DNA from: 9FT-COMBO-53-11 sp040900215
GTDB taxonomy: Bacteria > Patescibacteriota > WWE3 > 9FT-COMBO-53-11
Direction: 5' to 3'
NCBI GenBank assembly: GCA_040900215.1
Contig: JBBDZL010000010.1
Span: forward strand, 1 to 30,672
Length of the DNA stretch: 30,672 bases
Shown: piece after piece, positions 21,806 to 28,954 of the stretch
Position numbering within the stretch: the stretch's first letter is position 1
How the letters are laid out: every line of letters starts with the position of its first letter
Made by a program: the position numbers and the translations under genes
The notes under the pieces: model-generated
Told to the model about the DNA's origin: nothing
Database searches by the model: none
Seen by the model: only the letters and a program-made list of their open reading frames with translations

Positions 21806-22915
21806 ATGCGCTCGTTGTCCGTTAGTCTTCGCGATTTTGGGCTGGAGATGCAAGGGCCCAAGAAGCGGGAGCGAATTCGGATCGAGGATGACGATTATCC
21901 CCGCCACCGGTTGGCGGAGATGGTTTTTTCCAACCTCGGCCTGATGCACTTGGTCGCGCCCTATTTCCCGCGGACGATCAAGACCGATTTTCCGGTCGAG
22001 TCGCGGTTTCGAAACTTGATCACGGCGATGTACGCCGCCGATCAGCAGTCGCCGCCGGTGTTTCGAGCACCTCGGCGCAACTGGAACTGGCCGGAGATTC
22101 CGAAAACCGATACCCAGCGGGTAGCGGTGGCTTTTTCGGCCGGCAAGGATTCGCTCTGGAATGTCTGGTGGGCGCAGGAGCGGTATGGACCGGAGAACGT
22201 CTTGGCCGTGCACCTCGGCGGGTTGAACCTGGGGCAGAAAAGCCAGGAAGCCGCTTACGCCGTTCGGCAGAGCCGGGAGCTGGGTTTCCGGATCCAGATG
22301 ATCCGCTTGCTCAACAGCTCCCAGAACCACGGCTACCGGGTGATGCGCTCCCGCGATATGTTCTTGGCGGGGCTGATCGTTCCGGTGGCGCTGGAGTTTG
22401 GGGCGGGGCGAATCATCATTGAGGGTTGTTCTTCCGGCCAGCCGGAGATGTACTTCACCGAGCGGGCCGAGAATTTTCAGCTCTTCAACCGGATCCTAAA
22501 GGACTTGGGGATTCCGGTGCGGGTGGGGTGGCGGCTGCGCGAAGAGATCGACGTCGTTCGGGATCTGCTGAAGCACCGGCCGGAGTGGCTGGCGCTAGTC
22601 TGCAACTGCTTCTCCGCCGCCTGCTACAAACCCTTCCTGCGCCGCAGCTGGGCTAAGCGGGCCCCGACGATTCCGCTCTACGAGTCCCAGTGCGGTTCCT
22701 GCATCAAGTGCCGGACGGTCAATCTGGCGCGGGTGCTTTACGACCCGGCGCTGCAGGCCTCCGACCCGGAGGACATCCGCACTTTCCTGATCAGCACCCG
22801 CCGCTGGATGCGGGAGAATCGGGAGAAGATGGCGGACATCATGGGGGAGACTTTTGGGAATGCTTTCAACCGCGCCGTTCGCCGGTACGGTTTGAACCAC
22901 CTAGCGGTTGCCTAA
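21806..22915 (+). CDS. QueC-like PP-loop ATPase with N-terminal extension
   Basis: The protein has 369 residues. The PP-loop motif is SAGKDS at 111-116 (in VAVAFSAGKDSLWN), and a Cys-rich zinc site lies near the C-terminus: Cys273, Cys296, Cys299 and Cys302 (CGSCIKC), with Cys266 and Cys268 nearby. This matches QueC, which makes 7-cyano-7-deazaguanine, but QueC is about 225 residues and normally has SGGxDS. The first 100 residues here are an extra domain with no clear match, and the C-terminal 65 residues are also extra. No queD, queE or queF lies near it. It could make a deazaguanine or act on another substrate, as QueC-like proteins do in some defence systems. The ATG is fixed by AAAAGGAGGAGAG. 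Confidence 0.78.
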   Translation: MRSLSVSLRDFGLEMQGPKKRERIRIEDDDYPRHRLAEMVFSNLGLMHLVAPYFPRTIKTDFPVESRFRNLITAMYAADQQSPPVFRAPRRNWNWPEIPKTDTQRVAVAFSAGKDSLWNVWWAQERYGPENVLAVHLGGLNLGQKSQEAAYAVRQSRELGFRIQMIRLLNSSQNHGYRVMRSRDMFLAGLIVPVALEFGAGRIIIEGCSSGQPEMYFTERAENFQLFNRILKDLGIPVRVGWRLREEIDVVRDLLKHRPEWLALVCNCFSAACYKPFLRRSWAKRAPTIPLYESQCGSCIKCRTVNLARVLYDPALQASDPEDIRTFLISTRRWMRENREKMADIMGETFGNAFNRAVRRYGLNHLAVA

Positions 22916-23098
22916 ACAGCAGCCGCTTCTTTTTGCGTTAGCAAAAAACTAGGTTTGCGCAGCGAGCCGTCCTTTTGTTCAGTTAGTTGTAGAATATGAG
23001 AGTGCCGGGGTGCTGTCCTCGCTTCACTCGGTTGCAATTTGGCGCATAAGCGCCAAAGTGTACGGAACGGATGGCGCGCCCGCATAAGCATCCTATGT
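22916..23098. other. Non-coding spacer with hairpins before tRNA-Leu
   Basis: I see no gene. TTTTTGC-GTTA-GCAAAAA (22930-22947) is a weak bidirectional stem that may end the PP-loop transcript. TTTGGCGC-ATAA-GCGCCAAA (23038-23057) is a perfect 8-bp hairpin. GCATAAG occurs in this hairpin and again at about 23082. TAGAAT at 22990-22995 may be the -10 for the tRNA. Confidence 0.5.
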
Positions 23099-23184
23099 GC
23101 TGAGGTGGCGGAATGGTAGACGCGCGCGCCTCAAGAGCGCGTGGTGGCAACACCATGAGGGTTCGACTCCCTCCCTCAGCACCA
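23099..23184 (+). tRNA. tRNA-Leu, anticodon CAA
   Basis: A class II tRNA of 86 nt with an encoded CCA. Acceptor GCTGAGG pairs with CCTCAGC, the anticodon stem CGCGC/GCGCG closes the loop CTCAAGA with anticodon CAA, a long variable arm TGGTGGCAACACCA follows, and the T arm is GAGGG-TTCGACT-CCCTC. It reads UUG. It lies upstream of efp on the same strand with no clear promoter between them. Confidence 0.95.
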
Positions 23185-23274
23185 GGAGATTATGCGTGAG
23201 AGTTCGCCTTTCGAGATAAGCGAGAAAGATAGCCCGCATAAGGCGGGCGTTCTCTCGCCCTCGGCACCACTTTT
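23185..23274 (+). other. Structured spacer between tRNA-Leu and efp
   Basis: GCCCGC-ATAAG-GCGGGC near 23234-23250 is a perfect hairpin, enclosed by GAGAG..CGCC and GGCG..CTCTC. The end, CTCGGCACCA, resembles a tRNA 3' end, but no second tRNA can be folded. No -10 box lies just before efp, so efp may share a transcript with the tRNA. Confidence 0.4.
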
Positions 23275-23835
23275 ATGCTTTCCGTAACTGAACTTCGAAA
23301 AGGCGCGGTTTTTGTCGAGCAGGGACGGCCCTATGCGGTGCTGGAGTATCAGCACATTAAAGTGGGTCGGGGAAATGCCACGATCAAAGTCAAAGCGCGC
23401 GACTTGAAATCCGGCTCGGTTTTGGAAAAAAGCTTCATTTCGGGGGCGACCGTGGAAGAGGGAGAGATTGAAAAGAAGAAAGCGCAATATTTGTACTCGG
23501 ATGATAAAAACCTTTACTTCATGGACTCCCAATCATTTGAACAGTTCTCAATTCCCAAGAGTATCGGCGGCGGAGCCGAAAAGTTTATTAAAGAAGGAAC
23601 GGAGCTCTTCCTGCAGGCTTTTCAAGGAGAGCCGATTGCCGTGGAACTGCCTCTCAAAGTCGATCTGAAGGTAACGGAAACCCCTCCTGGCGAAAAGGGA
23701 GACACAAAACAAGGAGCTACGAAAGAGGCCACGTTGGAGACCGGCTACCGTATTCAAGTTCCGATGTTCGTCAAAGCGGGGGAGAGCGTGCAAGTCAACA
23801 CCGAAACCGGCGACTACGCGGGCCGGGCGGCCTAA
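23275..23835 (+). CDS. efp: Translation elongation factor P
   Basis: EF-P rescues ribosomes at polyproline. The protein has 186 residues, the family length, with three beta domains: the KOW-like N-domain with VLEYQHIKVGRGNATIKVK, the middle domain with EIEKKKAQYLYSDDKNLYFMD, and the C-terminal OB domain ending SVQVNTETGDYAGRA. The residue at the modified tip of loop 1 is Arg32 (in KVGRGN), not Lys as in E. coli. Arg is the residue rhamnosylated by EarP in other bacteria; no earP lies in the window. There is no Shine-Dalgarno before the ATG. A leaderless start or cotranscription with the tRNA is possible. Confidence 0.94.
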   Translation: MLSVTELRKGAVFVEQGRPYAVLEYQHIKVGRGNATIKVKARDLKSGSVLEKSFISGATVEEGEIEKKKAQYLYSDDKNLYFMDSQSFEQFSIPKSIGGGAEKFIKEGTELFLQAFQGEPIAVELPLKVDLKVTETPPGEKGDTKQGATKEATLETGYRIQVPMFVKAGESVQVNTETGDYAGRAA

Positions 23836-23839
23836 TTGC

Positions 23840-23852
23840 TATCTTTTAACTA
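23840..23852 (+). promoter_or_regulatory. Leaderless promoter of the first M16 gene
   Basis: TTGCTATCTT (TATCTT at 23840-23845) is followed 7 nt later by the GTG start at 23853. Confidence 0.6.
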
Positions 23853-25124
23853 GTGGAATTCAAGAAAGACACCCTCAAAAACGGGATTCGGTTGATTACG
23901 GTGCCGATGCCCAATTTGGAATCGGTGACGGCGATGATCGGGATCGGCGCGGGAGGAAGATACGAAGAATCCCGCACTCAAGGGATCGCCCACTTTACCG
24001 AGCACATGCTCTTTAACGGGACTGAGAAGCGCCCTTCTTCCTTTGCGATCTCCTCCGAGCTGGATGCGCTGGGCGCCCACTTCAACGCTTTTACCGACAA
24101 AGAGATCACCGCCTATTACGTCAAGGCCGAATCGAAGAATCTCCCCCAGATTTTGGACGTTCTGACCGACATGGTTTTTAATTCCAAGTTTGATCTAAAG
24201 GATATTGAAAAAGAGTCCCGCGTCATTATTGAGGAGCTGCGGATGTACAAAGACGAGCCGCGCAGCTGGGTCCAAAACGTTTACGACCAGCTGGTCTTTG
24301 CCGGCAATCCCCTGGGATGGGAGATTCTGGGGACGGAGGAGACGCTGAGTGCGATGAAGCGGGAGAGCTTCTTAGAGTACTTGGATACTTGGTACCGGCC
24401 GCACAATTTGGTGGTCGCCGTCGCGGGCCGGATTGGAGAAGAGCAAGCGTTAGCGGAAGTGCGGGAGGTGCTTGGCCGCCGGGCGGCAGGAGAGGTGGCG
24501 GAGTTGGAGAAGTTTACAATGGTGCAGAAGGAGCCGCAGGTAAAGATTGAGGAGCGGAAAACGGACCAGACTCACTTTGTGCTGGGGGTGCGGGCTTACC
24601 CCCGCTCCCACCCGAAGCGGGAGGTGCTGGAGGTCCTCATCTCAGTCCTGGGTGGGGGAATGAGCTCTCGGCTTTTTCAAGAAGTTCGAGAGAAGCGGGG
24701 ACTGGCCTATTACGTTCAGGCCCACTGGCAGGACTTTGCCGACACCGGCTCTTTGCAGATTCTGGCGGGAGTCAACAACCAAAAGGCGGAAGAGGCGATC
24801 GCAGCGGTGACCGCGGAACTAGGCAAGATGAGGGAACAGCTGGTACCGGCAGAGGAGCTGAAGAAAGCGAAAGAGATGCTGCGGGGGGATCTGGTGCTGG
24901 GGTTGGAGTCTACCAGCGGCGCTTGCTCTTACTTCCTCGGGCAAGAAGTCTTGGAGAAGAAGATCGAAACGCCGAAAGAAAAATTAGCCAAGATTGATGC
25001 GGTCACGGCCGAGGACATTCAAAAAGTGGCGCAGGAACTGTTTGTGGACGCGGGCTTAAACCTGGCTTTGATCGGGCCGTTCTCCGATCCCAACCGCTTC
25101 CGCAAGCTTCTTGCGCTTTCCTAA
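23853..25124 (+). CDS. M16-family zinc peptidase, first copy
   Basis: A processing-peptidase-like metalloprotease of 423 residues. The inverted zinc motif is HFTEH at 47-51 and the third ligand is Glu128 (in VIIEELRM), 77 residues later as in pitrilysin. The C-terminal half has the substrate-binding REKRGLAYYV segment. It has no signal peptide, so it is probably cytoplasmic. Start GTG follows a -10 box by 7 nt. A second M16 gene follows after 49 bp. The two may form a heterodimer or work separately, since each has an intact zinc site. Confidence 0.92.
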   Translation: MEFKKDTLKNGIRLITVPMPNLESVTAMIGIGAGGRYEESRTQGIAHFTEHMLFNGTEKRPSSFAISSELDALGAHFNAFTDKEITAYYVKAESKNLPQILDVLTDMVFNSKFDLKDIEKESRVIIEELRMYKDEPRSWVQNVYDQLVFAGNPLGWEILGTEETLSAMKRESFLEYLDTWYRPHNLVVAVAGRIGEEQALAEVREVLGRRAAGEVAELEKFTMVQKEPQVKIEERKTDQTHFVLGVRAYPRSHPKREVLEVLISVLGGGMSSRLFQEVREKRGLAYYVQAHWQDFADTGSLQILAGVNNQKAEEAIAAVTAELGKMREQLVPAEELKKAKEMLRGDLVLGLESTSGACSYFLGQEVLEKKIETPKEKLAKIDAVTAEDIQKVAQELFVDAGLNLALIGPFSDPNRFRKLLALS

Positions 25125-25173
25125 TCGCCTGATAAACTTCAATTAACCAAATAACTCTTTGAAAGGAGGAGAG

Positions 25174-26424
25174 ATGGCCTTCAAGGTTCACACCCTTAGC
25201 AACGGTCTGCGGGTAGTTTTGTATCCGGAGAGCTACCGTTCGGCCTACATGACTTTGATCACCCGCGCCGGTCCGCGCTTTGAGCGGCCGGAGGAGTCAG
25301 GTCTTTCCCACATCTTTGAGCATCTCGTGGTTAGCGATCCCGAGATCCACTATGAGATGGAGTCGATCGGCGAAGGCCTCTCCAACGCTGAGACCGACGC
25401 CGAAGATGTGAGCTACTTTTTCTCGTTCCCGAAGCGGAATCTGCTTAAGGGAATGGAAGCCTTCGCCCGCCTGTGGACGGCCTCGGTTTCCGCCGCGGAT
25501 TTTGAGCGGGAGCGGACCGTGATCGGGATTGAGTACGGTGGGACGGGCGATCTGACCCCCCATACAGTTGCCGATGATCTATTCATGCGCACGGCTTGGC
25601 GGGGTCATCCGCTCGGGAAGAATGATACGGAACCTTGGCAAGCTGATCTTCCCAACCTGACGCGGGAGCAGTTTGAGAGCTTCAGGCGGAGAGTAAACTG
25701 CGGGCGGAATGCGGCTCTGGCGGTGGTGGGGGAGGTTCCCCTTCCGCTTTTCTGGAAGGTGCTGGAACGCAGTTTGGGTACGCTTCCGGAAGGAGAGCTG
25801 CTGCCGGTGGTGCACCAACCTTTGCCGGTTCGAGAGGGCTTCACCGTGGTCAAGCAGGCGGGAGCGCAGAAGCAGGCCCATTGCCTGCTGGGTTTTCCGC
25901 TGCCGCGGCTTTTGAGCGCCCAGCGCCGGGCATTGGATGTGCTCGGCACTTACTTGGGAGGCGAGTCGCTCTTTTCCTCGGTGCTCTTCCGCCGGGTGCG
26001 GGAGGAACAGGCGTTGGTCTACTACATTGCATCCGAGGTTGATTCCTTCTATGACTCCGGGGCTTTTAAAGTTTACTGGACCTGCCCGCCCGCCAACGTG
26101 GAGCCGGTGCTGAATGTGGTGCTGGGAGAGATTCGGCGGATTGCGCACGGGAGAATTTCTTCGGAGGAATTCCGGCGCGCCCGCCATGTCCTTGCTTTGC
26201 AGAAGGAAAGTCAGCTGGAAGAGCCGCTGACGGTCAGCATGGCGTTGGCGGAAGAGTTGATCCGCTCCGGCCGGGTTTCCAATCCCAATCTTTGGCCGAA
26301 GCAAGCCCGCCGCGCCCGCCGCGCCGATCTGGTCCGCTTTGCGAGGGAGCATCTCAATCCCGAGCGGGCGGTGCTGGCGCTTTACGGTCCGGTCGAGAAT
26401 CTCGAGCCCCGAATCTTAGTCTGA
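25174..26424 (+). CDS. M16-family zinc peptidase, second copy
   Basis: The protein has 416 residues and is clearly divergent from the first copy. HIFEH at 46-50 is intact, and Glu121 (in VIGIEYGG) stands at the third ligand position. The C-terminal segment VREEQALVYYIA lacks the Arg of the usual R-x-x-G-L-x-Y motif but keeps the Tyr. The ATG at 25174 directly follows GAAAGGAGGAGAG. TAAACT at 25133 is a possible -10 with a 30-nt leader. The two M16 genes thus have different start types: leaderless and Shine-Dalgarno. A terminator overlaps its stop codon. Confidence 0.9.
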   Translation: MAFKVHTLSNGLRVVLYPESYRSAYMTLITRAGPRFERPEESGLSHIFEHLVVSDPEIHYEMESIGEGLSNAETDAEDVSYFFSFPKRNLLKGMEAFARLWTASVSAADFERERTVIGIEYGGTGDLTPHTVADDLFMRTAWRGHPLGKNDTEPWQADLPNLTREQFESFRRRVNCGRNAALAVVGEVPLPLFWKVLERSLGTLPEGELLPVVHQPLPVREGFTVVKQAGAQKQAHCLLGFPLPRLLSAQRRALDVLGTYLGGESLFSSVLFRRVREEQALVYYIASEVDSFYDSGAFKVYWTCPPANVEPVLNVVLGEIRRIAHGRISSEEFRRARHVLALQKESQLEEPLTVSMALAEELIRSGRVSNPNLWPKQARRARRADLVRFAREHLNPERAVLALYGPVENLEPRILV

Positions 26425-26438
26425 TTCGGGGCTTTTTT
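26406..26438 (+). terminator. Terminator of the second M16 gene
   Basis: GCCCCGAAT (26406-26414) and ATTCGGGGC (26424-26432) form a perfect 9-bp stem followed by six T. The stem includes the last codons and the stop. Confidence 0.92.
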
Positions 26439-26763
26439 GTTTTCGGCGCTCGGGGAGCGACTTTTCGGAAACGATTTGCTTCCCTCGGCTTTCAAGTTCC
26501 CGCTTCGCAAACTTGACCACCGGCGAAACGGAAGCGAAGTGTTTCCTTGCCCTGCTTCTTTCCGTTTCGCAGAATCCGGTGGTCTCAAACACTGCTCGCT
26601 GGGCTTTCTCGAAATCCTCCGGGAAGAGCTGTCCCTCCGAAGGGGGGTTCCATTTCGCCCAGCGAAACAGGATGCGGTTTCCTTCGCGTCCTCCAAAGGC
26701 ATCTCCCCTGCGCGCCCTGCTTTCCTAGCTACTCGCTACTGACTACTGACTACTGGCTTTTGT
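26439..26763. repeat. Palindrome-rich 325-bp spacer
   Basis: No believable gene on either strand: the open frames have low-complexity, frame-shadow-like translations and no start signals. It holds several inverted repeats: TCAAGTT (26492-26498) with AACTTGA (26510-26516); GACCACCGG (26515-26523) with CCGGTGGTC (26576-26584), enclosing GAAACGGAA (26525-26533) with TTCCGTTTC (26560-26568); and CGCTGGGC near 26597 with GCCCAGCG near 26657. A short tandem repeat of CTACTGA lies near 26734-26754. It may be a structured RNA or a repeat cluster. Confidence 0.6.
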
Positions 26764-26775
26764 TATCTTTAATCC
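26764..26775 (+). promoter_or_regulatory. Leaderless promoter of the MFS-Lgt-like-traR-rluA cluster
   Basis: TTTGTTATCTTTAATCC: TATCTT at 26764-26769 lies 6 nt before the GTG start. The same TTTAATCC follows the -10 at 30605. Confidence 0.6.
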
Positions 26776-28008
26776 GTGCTGAACCGCAACTTTTGGCTTC
26801 TCTTTATCAACCGGGCTTTCACCCGGATCGCCTACCACATCACCACCTTTGCCCTGGTGGTTTGGGTTTTCCGCCTCACCGGGACCAACATCTCCGTTTC
26901 CCTGTGGATGGCGGTCTTTTTGATCGCCTCCTTCTTCGCCTCTTTCTTTTCCGGCGTGGCGGCGGACATCTACGACCGGCGGCGGATCATGTTTTTTTCC
27001 AATCTGGCTTGGGGAGCGACGGCGCTGGCTTTCCTCCTTTTCCCCGACAGCTTTCCCGGGATTCTGCTGGTCTCCTTCTTCGCCCAAGCGCTGGACGAAT
27101 TTTTCTCGCCGGCCCAAAATTCCGCCCTTCCTCAAATCGTGAGCAAGAAGGATCTGATTCGCGCCAACTCTTACCTGACTCTGGTGACCCACGTCGCTAA
27201 TTTCCTGGGCTACTTTTTGAGCGGGGTGATGTTGAGGTTCTTCGGCTTTCCGGCGCCGTTTATCACCGCCGCCGTTTTGGTGACGCTGGGGGCGCTCGCC
27301 ACTCTGTTCCTCCCCTCATTGGACGTGGAGGAAGAGACGGTTCCGATCCGGGAATTTTTCGGCCTGGTTAGAAGCAAGCTGGTAGACCAGTTTCATTACC
27401 TGTTGGAGAACTTGAACGTAACGAGAACGATGTTGGTCTCGGCGGTGATCCTTTCGGTCGGAGCGGGGGCGGGGTCGCTGGCACCGGGCTTCGCCGAACA
27501 GGTTTTGGGGATTGACGCCCGGGATTTGAGCTTCGTGGCGGTTCTGCCGGTCGGGTTTGGGCTCTTTCTGGGATCGGCCGTCTTGAGCCGCCGCGGCCGA
27601 TTCATTGCGGTATGGAAAGGTATTTTGGGGGTTGGGCTGGCCATCTTGGCGCTGGCGGGGGCGCCGGTGCTGCGCATCTTCTTAAACAACCACGTGGTTG
27701 CGCCGCACGCTTTTGAACAGGTGCCGTTCTTTTCCCTGGCGATCGCCTTTATCTGTTTCCTATTGGGTTTCTTTGCCGCTGCGATTATGATCCCAATTAT
27801 TACTTCGATCCAGCGGATTGCGCCGGGGAAGCATATGGGCCGGACCTTTGCGGCCATGGGAACGGTGAGCTCAATTCTGACCCCGGCCGTCGCCCTGATT
27901 TTCGGGCCGATCGCCGATCTGGCGAGCCCGGTGGTGCCGATGGTCGCCATCGGCTTGATCGTTTCCGCCGCCGCGTTTTGGGTGCGGACCAGAATCGTGA
28001 TTAAATAG
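26776..28008 (+). CDS. MFS transporter (exporter type)
   Basis: A full-length major facilitator protein with 410 residues and 12 predicted helices. The N-terminus NRNFWLLFINRAFTRIAYHITTFALVVWVFRLTG and the loop GVAADIYDRRRIMFFSN after helix 2 are typical of the MFS_3/macrolide-efflux-like group. The second half has the matching pattern GRTFAAMGTVSSILTPAVALIFGPIAD. The substrate cannot be told. The start is GTG, placed 6 nt after a -10 box. It begins a four-gene cluster: the next ATG follows after 6 bp. Confidence 0.9.
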   Translation: MLNRNFWLLFINRAFTRIAYHITTFALVVWVFRLTGTNISVSLWMAVFLIASFFASFFSGVAADIYDRRRIMFFSNLAWGATALAFLLFPDSFPGILLVSFFAQALDEFFSPAQNSALPQIVSKKDLIRANSYLTLVTHVANFLGYFLSGVMLRFFGFPAPFITAAVLVTLGALATLFLPSLDVEEETVPIREFFGLVRSKLVDQFHYLLENLNVTRTMLVSAVILSVGAGAGSLAPGFAEQVLGIDARDLSFVAVLPVGFGLFLGSAVLSRRGRFIAVWKGILGVGLAILALAGAPVLRIFLNNHVVAPHAFEQVPFFSLAIAFICFLLGFFAAAIMIPIITSIQRIAPGKHMGRTFAAMGTVSSILTPAVALIFGPIADLASPVVPMVAIGLIVSAAAFWVRTRIVIK

Positions 28009-28014
28009 GAGAAC

Positions 28015-28605
28015 ATGCAATTTTCAATCTCGGCTTACGGAATTGTTTTGGCGGTTTCCTACCTCTTGGGGGTTTTTCTTCTTTGGCGATGGGGGAGGCG
28101 AGAGGGTTTTTCTTCCGATGATTTGTTCGATCTGGTGCTGATTTCTTCGTTGGCCGCGCTCGCCGGCGGGAAAATTCCGCCGATGCTGATCGCGATTCCC
28201 TCCGAGTTTTTCTGGAGCGGGGCGATCCTAGCCGGGGCGATTGCAATCCTAGTTTTCGCCTCCTTTAAGCGCTGGTCATTTCTCCGGCTCTTGGGGCTGG
28301 CGGCGCTGGCCTTAAGTTTTGCGGAAGCGGGGGGCTTCATCGGCTTGGCGGCTTTGGGGCTCCAACCCCTCTGGCTCGCGGGGGGCGGGGTCGCCCGCGC
28401 GGGGCTGGTTTACCTGATCTACCGGCGCTTCTCTCCTGAGTTGGCCTTCTTTATCTATCTGGGCCTCGAGGGCGCCCTGCTCTATTTTTCGCGGGGCTAT
28501 TTTTCGCTGGCGCTGGCCGGGGCCGGGGTGATCGGCCTTCTTTGGATTGCAATCCGAAAGCGGTTTAAGGTAAAAAGAAGCAATGGCAAAGAAAGACGCG
28601 CTTAA
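28015..28605 (+). CDS. Lgt-like membrane protein lacking catalytic residues
   Basis: A protein of 196 residues related to prolipoprotein diacylglyceryl transferase (Lgt), which is normally 260-290 residues. The start FSISAYGIVLAVSYLLGVFLLWRWGRREG and the region WSGAILAGAIAILVFASFKRWSFL match Lgt helices by pattern. The catalytic His of the HGG motif (His103 in E. coli) is Ser68 here, and the essential Arg of the GRxG motif (Arg143) is Phe108 in the best alignment (GFIG), with no Arg close by. The G-N-F-x-N-x-E block is absent. It is probably not an active transferase. AGGAGAAC precedes the ATG, 6 bp after the MFS gene. The alignment is by eye. Confidence 0.65.
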   Translation: MQFSISAYGIVLAVSYLLGVFLLWRWGRREGFSSDDLFDLVLISSLAALAGGKIPPMLIAIPSEFFWSGAILAGAIAILVFASFKRWSFLRLLGLAALALSFAEAGGFIGLAALGLQPLWLAGGGVARAGLVYLIYRRFSPELAFFIYLGLEGALLYFSRGYFSLALAGAGVIGLLWIAIRKRFKVKRSNGKERRA

Positions 28606-28954
28606 GGATATCCACAAATCGCTAGAGGCTCAGGAGAAAAAGCTGGAGCTCGAGAAAGAACGCCTTGCCAAAGAGAGCCTGGCGTCTCGCCCGGAGATTG
28701 GTTCGATCCCTTCAGCGGAATTTGTCGAGCAAGCGACCGAGGGGATGAGCCAGGAGCGTCTCGAGGCGGAGCAGGGGATTTTGGAGAAGATTCTAATGGA
28801 GACGCGCTTGGCTCTCTCCAAGATTAAGATCGGGAAGTATGGGATCTGCGAGAACTGCGGGAAGCCGATCGAACGCGCTCGGCTGAAGGTCTACCCCCAA
28901 GCCCGCTACGACCTCGAGTGCGAGAAAAAGCTCGGGCTCAAGGAAGGTGCTTGA
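28583..28954 (+). CDS. DksA/TraR-family zinc-finger-like protein
   Basis: The protein has 123 residues. A coiled coil (about 5-33 and 55-82) is followed by a C-terminal finger GKYGICENCGKPIERARLKVYPQAR. Cys89, Cys92 and Cys113 are present, but the third Cys of the family is Asp110 (RYDLEC), so the set is Cys-Cys-Asp-Cys. Family members bind RNA polymerase through the secondary channel; the coiled-coil tip here (RPEIGSIPSAEFVEQATEG) lacks the clear DxxDxA tip of DksA. The ATG overlaps the gene upstream by 23 bp, and the stop overlaps the rluA-type GTG start. Confidence 0.85.
   Translation: MAKKDALKDIHKSLEAQEKKLELEKERLAKESLASRPEIGSIPSAEFVEQATEGMSQERLEAEQGILEKILMETRLALSKIKIGKYGICENCGKPIERARLKVYPQARYDLECEKKLGLKEGA

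Noticed and set aside
23185..23274. A second tRNA ending in CTCGGCACCA before efp
   Set aside because: No acceptor, D or anticodon arms can be folded upstream; only a hairpin and a CCA-like end are present.
26382..26742. Open frames on both strands in the palindrome-rich spacer
   Set aside because: The translations are low-complexity and basic, have no start signals, and are explained by the inverted repeats and base composition.
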